Assembly (NCBI GenBank): GCA_020859945.1
Contig: JAJBVG010000049.1
Coordinates: 1 to 62,223, forward strand
Reading direction: 5' to 3'
DNA: 62,223 nt
Origin: Clostridiales bacterium
GTDB taxonomy: Bacteria; Bacillota; Clostridia; Oscillospirales; Oscillospiraceae
Shown: one piece after another, positions 7,943 through 18,005 of the stretch
How the letters are laid out: every line of letters starts with the position of its first letter
Numbering within the stretch: position 1 is the stretch's first letter
Made by a program: the position numbers and the translations under genes
Notes under the pieces: generated by a model
Seen by the model: the letters and a program-made list of their open reading frames with translations, nothing else
Told to the model about the DNA's origin: nothing
Databases searched by the model: none

Positions 7943-9202
7943 ATGGGCATGACAATGACCCAAAAGATTTTCGCCGCCCACGCCGGGCTGGACCATGTGG
8001 AGGTGGGCCAGCTGGTGGAGGCGAAGCTGGACCTGGTGCTGGGCAACGACATCACCGCGCCGGTGGCCATCAGTCAGTTTGAGAAGTACGGCCTGACCCA
8101 GGTGTTCGACCGGGAGAAGATCGCCATCGTGCTGGACCACTCCACCCCCTGCAAGGACATCAAGTCCGCTCAGCTGTGCAAGGTGGCCCGTGATTTCGCC
8201 AAAAAGCACCACATCACCCACTTCTACGACGTGGGCACCGTGGGCGTGGAACATGCGCTGCTGCCGGAGCAGGGCCTGACCGTCCCCGGCGACCTCATCA
8301 TCGGCGCGGACTCCCATACCTGCACCTATGGCGCGGTGGGGGCCTTCTCCACCGGCGTGGGTTCCACCGACATGGCCGCGGGCATGGCCACCGGCCTGAA
8401 CTGGTTCAAAATTCCCCCAGCCATTAAGGTGAATCTGACCGGTTCCTTCCGGCCCTTCGTCTCCGGCAAGGACGTGATTTTACACCTCATCGGCATGATC
8501 GGCGTGGACGGGGCGCTGTACAAGTCCCTGGAATTCGCCGGGGAGGGCGTCAAGTCCCTGACCATGGACGACCGGTTCACCATCTCCAACATGGCCATCG
8601 AAGCCGGTGCGAAAAACGGCATTTTCCCCGTGGACGAGCAGACCCTGGCCTATCTCAAGGGCCGCACGGACCGGGAGCCGGTCATTTACGAGGCCGACCC
8701 CGACGCGGAGTACGAGCAGGAGATCACCATCGACCTGAGCACGCTGGAGTCCACCGTTGCCCTGCCCCACCTGCCGGGCAACGCCAAGACCATCGGCGAG
8801 GTGAAGGGCATGGCAATCGACCAGGTGGTCATCGGCTCCTGCACCAACGGGCGCATCTCCGACATGCGGGCGGCGGCGGCCATCCTCAAAGGCCGCAAGG
8901 TGGCCGACGGCATCCGCTGCATCGTCCTCCCCGCCACCCAGGACATCATCAAGGAGATGATCGCCGAGGGCATTTACCAGGATATGCTGGAGGCGGGCTG
9001 CGCCATTTCCACCCCCACCTGCGGTCCCTGCCTGGGTGGGCATATGGGTTGCATGTGCGAGGGCGAGGTGGCCGTCTCTACCACCAACCGGAACTTTGTG
9101 GGCCGCATGGGGCATGTGGACTCCAAGGTGATTTTGGCCAGCCCCACCGTGGCCGCCGCGTCCGCCGTCAAGGGCTGCCTGGCAGACCCCGCTGAGCTTT
9201 GA
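7943..9202 (+). CDS. leuC: 3-isopropylmalate dehydratase large subunit
   Basis: The 419-residue aconitase-family subunit isomerises 2- and 3-isopropylmalate in leucine synthesis. The 4Fe-4S ligands are visible: Cys in VIGSCTNGR (about residue 298) and the Cys pair in [10 protein letters not shown] (about 358-361). [13 protein letters not shown] is the family signature. Length fits the short bacterial/archaeal-type LeuC that pairs with a short LeuD. AAGGAGGA lies 9 bp before the ATG. It is the first gene of leuC-leuD-DUF4177-leuB; leuA is not in the window. Confidence 0.97.
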   Translation: MGMTMTQKIFAAHAGLDHVEVGQLVEAKLDLVLGNDITAPVAISQFEKYGLTQVFDREKIAIVLDHSTPCKDIKSAQLCKVARDFAKKHHITHFYDVGTVGVEHALLPEQGLTVPGDLIIGADSHTCTYGAVGAFSTGVGSTDMAAGMATGLNWFKIPPAIKVNLTGSFRPFVSGKDVILHLIGMIGVDGALYKSLEFAGEGVKSLTMDDRFTISNMAIEAGAKNGIFPVDEQTLAYLKGRTDREPVIYEADPDAEYEQEITIDLSTLESTVALPHLPGNAKTIGEVKGMAIDQVVIGSCTNGRISDMRAAAAILKGRKVADGIRCIVLPATQDIIKEMIAEGIYQDMLEAGCAISTPTCGPCLGGHMGCMCEGEVAVSTTNRNFVGRMGHVDSKVILASPTVAAASAVKGCLADPAEL

Positions 9203-9215
9203 GGAGGGAGCAAGT

Positions 9216-9704
9216 ATGTCTAAAATTTATGTGTACGGTGACAACGTGGACACCGACGTCATCATCCCCGCCCGCTACCTGAACGACCCCAGCGAGCAGG
9301 CCCTGGCCTCCCACTGCATGGAGGACATCGACGCCACTTACGCCTCCACCGTGGAGCCGGGCGACATCATCGTGGGCGGCGCCAACTTCGGCTGCGGCTC
9401 CTCCAGAGAGCACGCGCCCCTCGCCATCAAAGCCAGCGGCGCCAAGTGTGTCATCGCAGCCTCCTTCGCCCGCATCTTCTACCGCAACGCCATCAACATC
9501 GGCCTGCCCATCATGGAGTGCCCCGAAGCTTCCGCCAACATCAAGGCCGGGGACCAGGTCTCCGTGGACTTCGCCACCGGCGTCATCACCGACGAGACCA
9601 CCGGTCGGCAGTTCCAGGCCGCGCCCTTCCCGGAGTTCATCGACCGCATCATCCAGTACGGCGGACTGATGGAGTCGCTGAAAGCGCGCGGGTTAGCGAA
9701 GTAA
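9216..9704 (+). CDS. leuD: 3-isopropylmalate dehydratase small subunit
   Basis: The 162-residue swivel-domain subunit has [15 protein letters not shown], the substrate-binding loop of the aconitase small domain, at about residue 49. It starts 13 bp after leuC with GAGGAGGGAG upstream, so the subunits are made together. Its stop codon abuts a CAATNNG heptamer array. Confidence 0.97.
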   Translation: MSKIYVYGDNVDTDVIIPARYLNDPSEQALASHCMEDIDATYASTVEPGDIIVGGANFGCGSSREHAPLAIKASGAKCVIAASFARIFYRNAINIGLPIMECPEASANIKAGDQVSVDFATGVITDETTGRQFQAAPFPEFIDRIIQYGGLMESLKARGLAK

Positions 9705-9949
9705 TTAGCAATGTGCAATTAGCAATGTGCAATTAAGGGAAATCGAACGCTGGCATCTTTTATTGAGCAATTTTCGTTCCCACTTTTTTCTCATTGAGAA
9801 AAAAACAGAACCAAACGACAAGTAGCCGCCTCCTTGCCTCCCCTGAAAGGGGAGGAGGGCCGCCGCCTTTAGGCGGTGGCGGAGGGGTTTTGCCTTAAAA
9901 CTGCGCAAAATTCCTCGCCAGAATTGCACATTGCGAACTGCAAATCAGA
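9702..9949. repeat. Heptamer-bracketed hairpin repeat inside the leu operon
   Basis: Direct CAATTAG/CAATGTG heptamers at 9702-9735 begin at the leuD stop, and degenerate inverted heptamers (GAATTGCACATTGC) lie at about 9922-9949. Between them is the GC-rich mosaic at about 9828-9892. The whole lies between leuD and the next gene of the operon and would be transcribed. Confidence 0.8.
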
Positions 9950-9967
9950 TTGGAAAGGGTGACGCAC

Positions 9968-10138
9968 ATGAAAGAATACAAAGTCGAATATTGGAAAAAG
10001 CCCCTGAGCAACAAGAACGCCGCGGAGCAGCTCACCACGCTGCTGAACCAGTACGCCAGAGAGGGCTGGAAGGTGTGCGCCGTCCAGTCGGACGAGTCGC
10101 TGCTGGTCAACATGATCGTGCTGGAGCGGGAAAAGTAA
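9968..10138 (+). CDS. Small DUF4177-like protein
   Basis: The 56-residue protein begins MKEYKVEYWKKP and contains LLNQYAREGWKVCAV, the pattern of DUF4177 proteins (aromatic beta strands, then a REGW-type segment). The ATG at 9968 is chosen over an upstream in-frame ATG because AAAGGGTGA sits 6 bp before it. It lies between leuD and leuB in the same orientation. Whether it has a role in leucine synthesis is unknown. Confidence 0.75.
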   Translation: MKEYKVEYWKKPLSNKNAAEQLTTLLNQYAREGWKVCAVQSDESLLVNMIVLEREK

Positions 10139-10200
10139 GCTGTTAGCTATTAGCCGTTAGCTGTTAGCCAGAATTGCACATTGCACATTGCAAATTGAAT
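10139..10200. repeat. TTAGCTN array followed by inverted CAATNNG array
   Basis: TTAGCTA, TTAGCCG and TTAGCTG heptamers at 10139-10168 are followed by inverted heptamers (TTGCACA) at 10171-10200, filling the gap before leuB. Confidence 0.85.
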
Positions 10201-10218
10201 AGAAGGGATGTTGTATCC

Positions 10219-11292
10219 ATGAATTATAAAATCGCCGTCATTCGGGGCGACGGCATTGGCCCCGAAATCGTCAACGAGGCCGTCAAGGTCATGGAGACCG
10301 TGGGAGAGAAGTTCGGCCACAGTTTCCAGTTTGTAGACGTCCTCATGGGCGGCTGCGCCACCGATGCCTGCGGCAAAAGCTACCCCGACGGCACCGCTGA
10401 GACCTGCAAGAGCTGCGATGCGGTGCTGCTGGGGGCCGTGGGCGGCCCCAAGTGGGGCAGCGACAAGCCCGCTGAGCAGCGGCCGGAGACCGCCCTGCTG
10501 AACATCCGCAAGGACCTGGGCCTCTTCACCAACCTGCGTCCCGCCACTATGCGCAAGGGCATGGAGGACGCCAGCCCCCTGCGCCGGGAGACGGCGGAGA
10601 AGGGCTTCGACATCATGATGGTGCGGGAATTGACCGGCGGCATCTACTTCGGCAAGCGGGAGCGCTACCAGACCGAGGACCGGGGCCAGGAGGCCACCGA
10701 CCTGATGGCTTATTCCGAGATGGAAATCGAGCGCATTGGCCGGCAGGCGTTTGAACTGGCCCGGCTCCGCCGGAAGAAGGTCACCAGCGTGGACAAGGCC
10801 AACGTGCTGGCCACCAGCCGCCTGTGGCGGGAGGTCATGCACCGCCTGGCCCAGGAGTACCCCGATGTGACCTATGAGGACATGCTGGTGGACAACTGCG
10901 CCATGCAGATCGTCCGGGACCCCAGCCAGTTCGACGTGGTGGTGACGGAGAACATGTTTGGCGACATCCTCTCCGACGAAGCCTCCCAGGTCACCGGCTC
11001 CATCGGCCTGCTGCCCTCCGCCTCCCTGGGGGAGAAGGCCCCCGGCCTGTATGAGCCGATCCACGGCAGCGCCCCGGACATCGCCGGGCAGGACAAGGCC
11101 AACCCCATGGCTACCATCCTCTCTGTGGCCATGATGTTCCGTTATTCCTTCCACCTGGCGGCGGAGGCCGATGCCATCGAGCAGGCGGTGGACGCCGTCC
11201 TCTCTGAGGGGTGGCACACCGCCGATATCGCCGGGGAGGGCGCGCCGGTGGGCACCAAACGCATGGGCGAACTGATTCGCGCGCACATCTGA
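10219..11292 (+). CDS. leuB: 3-isopropylmalate dehydrogenase
   Basis: The 357-residue enzyme oxidatively decarboxylates 3-isopropylmalate with NAD+. It has the N-terminal AVIRGDGIGPEIV, the substrate/metal segment KVTSVDKANVLATSRLWR (about 190) and DILSDEASQVTGSIG (about 245), all typical of the isocitrate/isopropylmalate dehydrogenase family. The ATG at 10219 has AGAAGGGA upstream; an in-frame ATG at 10174 lies in heptamer repeat sequence and is rejected. It is the last gene of the leu operon. Confidence 0.96.
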   Translation: MNYKIAVIRGDGIGPEIVNEAVKVMETVGEKFGHSFQFVDVLMGGCATDACGKSYPDGTAETCKSCDAVLLGAVGGPKWGSDKPAEQRPETALLNIRKDLGLFTNLRPATMRKGMEDASPLRRETAEKGFDIMMVRELTGGIYFGKRERYQTEDRGQEATDLMAYSEMEIERIGRQAFELARLRRKKVTSVDKANVLATSRLWREVMHRLAQEYPDVTYEDMLVDNCAMQIVRDPSQFDVVVTENMFGDILSDEASQVTGSIGLLPSASLGEKAPGLYEPIHGSAPDIAGQDKANPMATILSVAMMFRYSFHLAAEADAIEQAVDAVLSEGWHTADIAGEGAPVGTKRMGELIRAHI

Positions 11293-11373
11293 CCGCCAGA
11301 GAACGCCACTCTCCATTCGTCAGCCTGTCATAAAAAAGAGCCTCTGTGCAGGAACTCTTTGTGAAAGTTGCAG

Positions 11374-11410
11374 AAAATGAATTGCAAGGCGACTTGCAAT
11401 TCATTTTTTA
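11374..11410 (+). terminator. leu operon terminator
   Basis: A perfect 15-bp stem (AAAATGAATTGCAAG, loop GCGA, CTTGCAATTCATTTT) is followed by further T residues, 82 bp after leuB. Confidence 0.95.
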
Positions 11411-11431
11411 TCGTTTTCAGCAAAAAAAATC

Positions 11432-11460
11432 TTGCAATTCTGCAAGTCTGAGAGTATAAT
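11432..11460 (+). promoter_or_regulatory. Aminotransferase gene promoter
   Basis: TTGCAA, a 17-base spacer and a perfect TATAAT lie directly after the leu terminator, with a leader of about 125 bases before the ATG. Confidence 0.88.
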
Positions 11461-11592
11461 ATGTCAAGTAAGGTTCAAGGACGCGCCGCACAAGCCATTT
11501 TCGGTTTGGGCGGCGTTGGTTCGGAGCAGGTCAGTCCGGCGGAGAGAGGAACAGCTGCCGGGCAGCGGTATGGATAGAAAGGAACGTTGTAT

Positions 11593-12783
<1,191 letters not shown>

Positions 12784-12812
12784 GTCAGTGACTAGTGATT
12801 AGTGGCTAGTGG
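12784..12812. repeat. CTAGTGN heptamer array
   Basis: ACTAGTG, ATTAGTG and GCTAGTG repeat with a 7-base period immediately after the aminotransferase stop. This looks like a third, rarer heptamer family. Confidence 0.65.
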
Positions 12813-12842
12813 ACAGAAAGGGCCGCCCCTAAATGCAATCAA

Positions 12843-12876
12843 CCCCCGCGCCGCAAAACGGCGCGGGGGATTTTCG
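12843..12876. terminator. Terminator between convergent genes
   Basis: CCCCCGCGCCG, loop CAAAA and CGGCGCGGGGG form a very stable hairpin followed by ATTTTCG on the plus strand. Confidence 0.85.
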
Positions 12877-12890
12877 CGTTCAGAACAAAT

Positions 12891-13733
12891 TCAGCAGCAG
12901 TTGGTCCGCAGCTTGGTGATGGGGTCGATGCCGCTGGCGTTGGAGGGCGGGAAGAAGTCGCCCAGGGGGAAGTCCACCCGCTGGAACACCTCACAGGGAT
13001 CGTCCTCGTTCTTCTCCGAACAGCAGCACTCCTTATCCGGCATACAGTAGTCGTAGACGGGCATCAGCAGATGGGCGTCCCGCTCCAGCCGGAGGATGGA
13101 GAACTGGCCCAGGGTGAAGTAAATGCGCTTGCCGGGGCCGTTGTCGAACACAATTTCCTCGTCAAAGGCGGAGAGGATGCCTGCGGGCACCTCCGCCAGG
13201 GGCAGTTCTCCGGCTTCGGGCCGCTCGCTGGCGTCGGTCAGCCGGGTAGCCAGCACGATAGGGTCTACCGCCTCGCACACCGCCACGGGCAGGCTGGCGT
13301 CGAAGTCCAGGGAGGACAGCCGCACCCGCTGCCCCGCGCCGCGAGAGGAAAAGGTCTTGGAGGTGGCCTCGCTGCCGAACAGCACCGCCCGCTTGTCAAA
13401 GACGGCCAGGCCGTCCACCAAAGCGGGGCGGCTGCACCCGCAGTTCACCTCCATGCTCATGCGGTAATAGAACCGCATATCCACCGCGTAAAAGCCCCGG
13501 CCCATGCCCACAGGCTGGACCTCGATGTAGACGTAGAGCAGCTCCGCCCGGCCGGAGCGGACCGACAGGGCCTCGTTGAGGGCCTTCTGGCCGGAGGCCG
13601 TGGGGTAGAGCCGCAGGTCCTCCACGCAGTCCTTGGCCTGGCAGGAGTCAAAAATTTTTCGGGTGTGTATACAGGTCGCCTCGGTGCGGCCCGTTTCCAG
13701 CTGGGTGGCTTCGGCTTCGATGTTGTCGGGCAT
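12891..13733 (-). CDS. Cys-rich conserved clostridial protein of unknown function
   Basis: The 280-residue protein has CIHTRKIFDSCQAKDCVEDLRLY near the N-terminus, VNCGCSRP at about 98, and a Cys cluster near the C-terminus (CMPDKECCCSEK). No signal peptide or membrane segment is evident and it seems beta-rich. I do not recognise a named family with certainty. The Cys pattern resembles uncharacterised clostridial proteins sometimes linked to spore coats, but no sporulation neighbour supports that here. AGGAGGAATC precedes the ATG. Confidence 0.7.
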   Translation of the reverse strand: MPDNIEAEATQLETGRTEATCIHTRKIFDSCQAKDCVEDLRLYPTASGQKALNEALSVRSGRAELLYVYIEVQPVGMGRGFYAVDMRFYYRMSMEVNCGCSRPALVDGLAVFDKRAVLFGSEATSKTFSSRGAGQRVRLSSLDFDASLPVAVCEAVDPIVLATRLTDASERPEAGELPLAEVPAGILSAFDEEIVFDNGPGKRIYFTLGQFSILRLERDAHLLMPVYDYCMPDKECCCSEKNEDDPCEVFQRVDFPLGDFFPPSNASGIDPITKLRTNCC

Positions 13734-13756
13734 GAATGATTCCTCCTCGTATTACA

Positions 13757-13812
13757 AAGGAAGGCGGCTGCCCCGTCCGATGTGCGGACCGTGAACAGCC
13801 GCCTTCTGCTTC
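13757..13812 (-). terminator. Terminator after the DHHW gene
   Basis: GAAGGCGGCTG and CAGCCGCCTTC pair across a partly structured loop. On the minus strand the stem is followed by CTTTGTAAT. It lies between the O-acetylation operon and the Cys-rich gene. Confidence 0.6.
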
Positions 13813-13853
13813 ATACTACGTCAGGAGGGCCGATTCTGTGCGAAATTTGCCGT

Positions 13854-15455
13854 TCACCCTACGAAGGAGGTCAGCTTCTTTACGGCGGAGCTGTCCCGGG
13901 TGACGCTGATGCTGTGGACAAAGACCACGTCGTCCACGTCGTAGTCCCCCGCCAGCTCCGGCAGCGTCCGGCTGTCCACGCTGGCGATGTAACGGTAATC
14001 CACCACGTAGACATACTGATAATTCTCCACCAGGAAGGGAACGAAGCAGTTGCCGTAGGATTCCTTGATGACCATGACGGCGCTGCCGTCGGTGATCTCC
14101 GGGTTTTCAATGACGGAGAAGGGGTTGTCCCCGCCGATGAAGCTCAGGTATTTGTTGCTGGCGGAGAGGGAGTCACCGTCGGAGATGATGCTGTGGGAGA
14201 GCTGGCTGCCATCGTCCAGGGTGAGGAGGATGGAGTTTGTGGCGGTGGGACCATAGGCGTAAACGGTGTCCGGGTTGGAGAGCATGGCGGCGGATTCCGT
14301 CTCCCGGTAAAAGCTGCCGGTGAAGCCCTCGAAGGTGTACGCCTGGTAGTCGTCCAGCGATGCGGCCTCCTTCCCCGCCGCCTCCGCGAAGGCGGTATAG
14401 GCGTAGTAAGCGGCCAGCGCCGTCCAATGGTGGTCGGTGCGGAAGTAGAGGTACTCGCCCTCCGCCTGGTGCTCGCTGAGCAGGTCGTAGACATTGACGG
14501 TCTGCACCTGGCTGGACATGCTGGAGTAGAGGTAATTCAGTGCGGCCTGCTGGTCGGAGGTGTTGATGTCCTTGCGGATCTTTTCCGAAACGCAGATGTC
14601 CATGCTGTTGGGCGCCACCAGGTCGTAGACCGTGGCCTGCCCCTCCAGCAGCTCCGCCGCCCGGTTCACCATGTCGATGTAATCGTCCGCCGTGCTCTGG
14701 ACGAAGTTGTAATATTCATAGGCGGCGTCCCGGATGACCAGCAACGCCCCCAGGGTCTGCACTTCGTCGGCGGTGATGTCATCGTCCTCGCCGTTGTCCT
14801 CCTCCGCCGGTTCTTCCTCCTCTGCCGGCTGTTCTTCTTCCGCGCTGGCGGCGGCGTCCGCTTCCGCTTCGGCAGAGGTATCGGCGGCCGGTTCTGCGGT
14901 TTCCTCTGTGTCGCTGCTTTGGGAGGTGTCACTGCCTGTCCTTCCGGTTTCTGGAATATCGTCTCCCTCGGTCACGTCCCCCACCACCTTATGGCTCTGG
15001 AGACCGTAGAAGGACTCCATAGTGTTCTGAGCGGCCAAAAACCGCTCCCGCAGGGGGAAGGTGTCGGCAAACCAGGTGTTGACGTCGTCAAAAAAGGAGC
15101 CGTTCAGCACCCGCACCACCGTGGGGGTGGGGAACTCGGTCAGGGTGCGGTTCTCCAGGTCCGACCAGGTGGGACGGATGGGCAGGTACAGGGCCAGCGC
15201 CGTCATCACCGTCAGGAACAGCAAAAAGAGGGTGACGGTCAGCCGCTCGGTGCTGACCTTGCGCCGTTTGACCCACCGCTTGCTGGGGGGCGGCACCGCG
15301 TCGGAGGCGGCCTTGTACCGCTCCGCCTGGTCTCCCACCCAGTCCACCACCGGGGCGATCCAGTCCAGAAACGCCTCCGCTTTATCCTCCAGCTTCTGGA
15401 CAAAGGCCGGCTTAGGCAGGGAGCGGAACGGATTTTTGCGCTTGTTGGGTTTCAT
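13854..15455 (-). CDS. DHHW family protein (AlgJ/AlgX-like O-acetylation partner)
   Basis: The 533-residue protein has a basic cytoplasmic N-terminus, one membrane segment at about 75-93 and an extracytoplasmic SGNH-like domain. The family signature is RTDHHWTALAAYYAY (about 335). A catalytic Ser candidate lies in VIKESYGNCFVPFL (about 487). An acidic Glu/Ala/Asp-rich insert at about 175-235 is low complexity. It follows the MBOAT gene by 19 bp, the usual arrangement in which MBOAT moves acetyl groups across the membrane and the DHHW protein places them on a polymer. The polymer here is unknown. Confidence 0.88.
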   Translation of the reverse strand: MKPNKRKNPFRSLPKPAFVQKLEDKAEAFLDWIAPVVDWVGDQAERYKAASDAVPPPSKRWVKRRKVSTERLTVTLFLLFLTVMTALALYLPIRPTWSDLENRTLTEFPTPTVVRVLNGSFFDDVNTWFADTFPLRERFLAAQNTMESFYGLQSHKVVGDVTEGDDIPETGRTGSDTSQSSDTEETAEPAADTSAEAEADAAASAEEEQPAEEEEPAEEDNGEDDDITADEVQTLGALLVIRDAAYEYYNFVQSTADDYIDMVNRAAELLEGQATVYDLVAPNSMDICVSEKIRKDINTSDQQAALNYLYSSMSSQVQTVNVYDLLSEHQAEGEYLYFRTDHHWTALAAYYAYTAFAEAAGKEAASLDDYQAYTFEGFTGSFYRETESAAMLSNPDTVYAYGPTATNSILLTLDDGSQLSHSIISDGDSLSASNKYLSFIGGDNPFSVIENPEITDGSAVMVIKESYGNCFVPFLVENYQYVYVVDYRYIASVDSRTLPELAGDYDVDDVVFVHSISVTRDSSAVKKLTSFVG

Positions 15456-15474
15456 CTGCCGCGCCTCCTTTCGG

Positions 15475-16920
15475 TCAGAAGCGGAAGTACAGGAAGGGGT
15501 TGTAGCTGTCGCCCACCAGAGCGGCGGTGGAGAGCAGGGTCAGCAGGATGGGGGAGAGCATCTGAATACCCTGATACAGCCGCATCCAGCCCTTTTTCCG
15601 CTCGGCGCGCTGGGCCAGCTTTTTGCCCTGATTTACCACGAAGGGGGTGCAGGCCACCACCGCCACGATGAGGAAAAACAGGTTGCTGCGGAGGGTCAGG
15701 TTGGTCTCGTAGTTGGAGAATCCGTTGCCGTTCAGCCCGATGAGGCCCCGCATCGCCGCCCAAAAGACACTGATGTCCTCGCAGCGGAACAGCAGCCAGC
15801 CCACGCCCACGATGCCCAGCACATACACCCGGTTCAACCAGTGGGGCATTTTCTCCGGCAGGCCCCGGAGGACGTATCGTTCCAGCACCAAAAACACAAA
15901 ATAGTACAGCCCCCAGAACACATAGTTCCAGCTGGCCCCGTGCCACAGGCCGGTCAGTGCCCAGACCACCAGCAGGTTCAGAATGACCCTTGGGACGCTC
16001 CGGCGGCTGCCCCCCAGGGGGATGTAGACGTAATCCCGGAAGAAGGAGCTGAGGGAGATGTGCCACCGCCGCCAGAAGTCCCGGATGGAGCGGACGCAGT
16101 AGGGGTAGTTGAAGTTTTCGTCGTAGTGGAAGCCGATCATCTGGCCCATGCCGATGGCCATGTCGGAATAGGCGGAGAAGTCCAGATAGATTTGCAGGGT
16201 GTAGCACAGCACCCCCAGCCAAATGGACAGGGCGGGGCGGGCTGTGATGGTGGCCAGTTGGCCTTCGGCGGAGGTGGAGACCAAAAAGGTGTCCGCCAGC
16301 GAGCCGCAGTAGTTGGAAAGCAGCGCTTTTTTCGCCAGGCCCACGGTGAAGCGGCGGATGCCCCCCGCCATGTCGGACCGGCGGAACTTGCGGCCGGTCA
16401 GCTCCTGCTCGATGGTCTCGTACCGGACGATGGGTCCGGCGATGCACTGGTGGAACAGGGAGACGTAGAGCAGCAGCACCTTGAAGTCCTTCTGCGCCGG
16501 GACCTGCTCCCGGTACACGTCCACCATGTAGCTGATGAGCTGGAAGGTGTAGAAGGAGATGCCGATGGGGAGGGCGATCTGAGGCACCCAGGGGAATCCC
16601 CACCAGTCATGGAAGTTTTGCAGGATAAACGTCAGATATTTGAAGATGCACAGCAGCCCCAGGTTGATGGCGCAGCCCCGGAAGAGCATTTTTTTGCGGG
16701 TACTTTTCCGCTTGGCCGCGTCGATCCACAGGGCGGCGATGTAGTCCGCGTAGGTCATGCCCACCAGCAGCAGCACGTACACCGGCCCCGCCCAGGCGTA
16801 GAACACCAGGGAGAACACCAGCATGACCCAGTTTTTCGCCTTGATGTCCGGCGCGATGCGGTAGGCCAGCATATTCAGCGGAAAAAACGCATATAAAAAC
16901 AGCAGGCTGGAAAATACCAC
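15475..16920 (-). CDS. MBOAT family O-acyltransferase (AlgI/DltB-like)
   Basis: The 481-residue multi-pass protein has RRWHISLSSFFRDYVYIPLGG and LWHGASWNYVFWGLYY; the His of the latter is the conserved MBOAT catalytic residue. About ten membrane segments are visible. I start it at GTG 16920, with GGGGAGGGAG 7 bp before it, instead of an ATG eight codons upstream that overlaps this ribosome binding site. It would pass acetyl groups to the DHHW protein encoded next. A surface-polymer O-acetylation role is family knowledge; the target is not known. Confidence 0.9.
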   Translation of the reverse strand: MVFSSLLFLYAFFPLNMLAYRIAPDIKAKNWVMLVFSLVFYAWAGPVYVLLLVGMTYADYIAALWIDAAKRKSTRKKMLFRGCAINLGLLCIFKYLTFILQNFHDWWGFPWVPQIALPIGISFYTFQLISYMVDVYREQVPAQKDFKVLLLYVSLFHQCIAGPIVRYETIEQELTGRKFRRSDMAGGIRRFTVGLAKKALLSNYCGSLADTFLVSTSAEGQLATITARPALSIWLGVLCYTLQIYLDFSAYSDMAIGMGQMIGFHYDENFNYPYCVRSIRDFWRRWHISLSSFFRDYVYIPLGGSRRSVPRVILNLLVVWALTGLWHGASWNYVFWGLYYFVFLVLERYVLRGLPEKMPHWLNRVYVLGIVGVGWLLFRCEDISVFWAAMRGLIGLNGNGFSNYETNLTLRSNLFFLIVAVVACTPFVVNQGKKLAQRAERKKGWMRLYQGIQMLSPILLTLLSTAALVGDSYNPFLYFRF

Positions 16921-16977
16921 GGCTTTCTCCCTCCCCGGACACAATTCGCCTGAAACAGCCTAAAATCATTCTTTTGT

Positions 16978-17006
16978 ATTATAACATAGATAGAATTGCC
17001 ACGCAA
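16978..17006 (-). promoter_or_regulatory. Promoter of the O-acetylation operon
   Basis: On the minus strand TTGCGT, 17 bases and a perfect TATAAT lie about 58 bp before the GTG start. Confidence 0.8.
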
Positions 17007-17065
17007 CGAAAAGGCTCCCATTTTTTCCGTGAAATTGGCCTGCGAAATTGCCTGTGAAATACCTC

Positions 17066-17094
17066 TTGCAATTTGCCCGGCTTTCGGTTACAAT
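17066..17094 (+). promoter_or_regulatory. Promoter of the DUF1292 gene
   Basis: TTGCAA, 17 bases and TACAAT lie 25 bp before the chosen ATG. This fixes the start of the message and rules out the longer frame that begins at 17048. Confidence 0.85.
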
Positions 17095-17119
17095 ACTGGT
17101 GGAAAGGCTGGTGAACCCG

Positions 17120-17458
17120 ATGAGCGACATGCCTAAGAACGACGCCAACGAGATGGACGAGAATTATGGCCCCACCTTCTACTCCCTGACCAGCGAGGAC
17201 GGGGAAGAGGTCACGCTGGAATATCTCGACACCTTTGAATACAACGGCCAGTGTTATATCGCCTTCCTCCCCACGGTGCCCGACGACGAGGAGCCGGACT
17301 TTACGGACGACGAGGAGGACTACGGCCTCATCCTCATGCGCGTCATCGTCGAAAACGGCGAGGAGCTGCTGACCACCCTGGACTCCGACGAGGAGATCGA
17401 GGAGGTCTATCAGTATTACGTGGATAACTTCTTCGACGACGACGAAGAGGAAGAGTAA
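17120..17458 (+). CDS. DUF1292 family protein
   Basis: The 112-residue acidic protein contains TFYSLTSEDGEEVTLEYLDTFEY and ends in Asp/Glu runs. The beta-strand-rich EDGEEV...FEYNGQCYIAF...PDDEE layout is that of DUF1292 (YrzB-like) proteins of Firmicutes, small cytosolic proteins of unknown function. The message begins near 17101, giving a very short leader; ATG 17120 or 17129 are both possible. In Bacillus a DUF1292 gene sits near other genes of this conserved region; here it precedes the 6S RNA and recJ. Confidence 0.83.
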   Translation: MSDMPKNDANEMDENYGPTFYSLTSEDGEEVTLEYLDTFEYNGQCYIAFLPTVPDDEEPDFTDDEEDYGLILMRVIVENGEELLTTLDSDEEIEEVYQYYVDNFFDDDEEEE

Positions 17459-17483
17459 CGCACACAATCTAACATCACCAATC

Positions 17484-17678
17484 AGACCCTGCGGGGTGCG
17501 TGATGATCCCTCATTTAAACCCACATTTCTCAAAAGGGACGCAGGATTCCCGTGATGGTTTGCAGACCTCCCGGCCAAAAGCTGGAAGTTGGTAGCAGTA
17601 AAGTCATGGGGCCGCGACCCACCTGCCCATTTGGTGCAGGTTTAAGCGGGATCACACGGCTGCTGCGGGGTCTTTTTT
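17484..17678 (+). ncRNA. ssrS: 6S RNA (probable)
   Basis: A roughly 195-nt region folds into one long rod. 5' GACCCTGCGGGGTG...GTGATGATCCC pairs with 3' GGGATCACACGG...CTGCGGGGTC, followed by a T run acting as terminator. The first arm leads into TTTAAACCCACATTTCTC, which would form the open central bubble that mimics promoter DNA and binds sigma-A RNA polymerase. Location supports it: in Bacillus a 6S gene lies in the same recJ-relA-dtd neighbourhood. The SRP and RNase P signatures are absent. A covariance-model search would settle it. Confidence 0.72.
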
Positions 17679-17856
17679 CAATTTGCAATGTGCAGTTAGC
17701 AATGTGCAATGGCCGGGTTTGCAGCCATATCCGCTGTAAGGGAACGCCGCTAAACCTGATTTCGCATTTTCCGCAAGATTCCAATGTGAGCCGTTTGACC
17801 GCAGACGGCAGAGTTTCCACAAAATTGCACATTGCACATTGCTAATTGCTAATTGA
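17679..17856. repeat. Direct and inverted CAATNNG arrays around a short unique core
   Basis: Heptamers CAATTTG and CAATGTG at 17679-17712 are matched by inverted heptamers (TTGCACA, TTGCTAA) at 17823-17856, with about 110 bp of sequence between them that shows no gene. Paired, the two arms could form a long imperfect stem. It fills the gap between the 6S RNA and recJ. Confidence 0.85.
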
Positions 17857-17902
17857 AGAAGGCACAGCCTTCTTTTTTTTCGTTAAAACCGGGCAAAACC
17901 CA

Positions 17903-17931
17903 TTGTAAAACGGGAATTGATTTGCTATACT
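17903..17931 (+). promoter_or_regulatory. recJ promoter
   Basis: TTGTAA, 17 bases and TATACT lie about 75 bp before the recJ start. Confidence 0.75.
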
Positions 17932-18005
17932 ATACAAAATATACCCTTTTCTCATAGACCCGGCGTGGGAGGAACGCCGGGGATTCGGACATGAGGCGTT
18001 ACAGT

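Noticed and set aside
17484-17678. Signal recognition particle RNA instead of 6S
   Set aside because: The GGTCC-GGAA-GGAAGCAGCC domain IV core is absent; only a loose AGCAG resemblance was seen.
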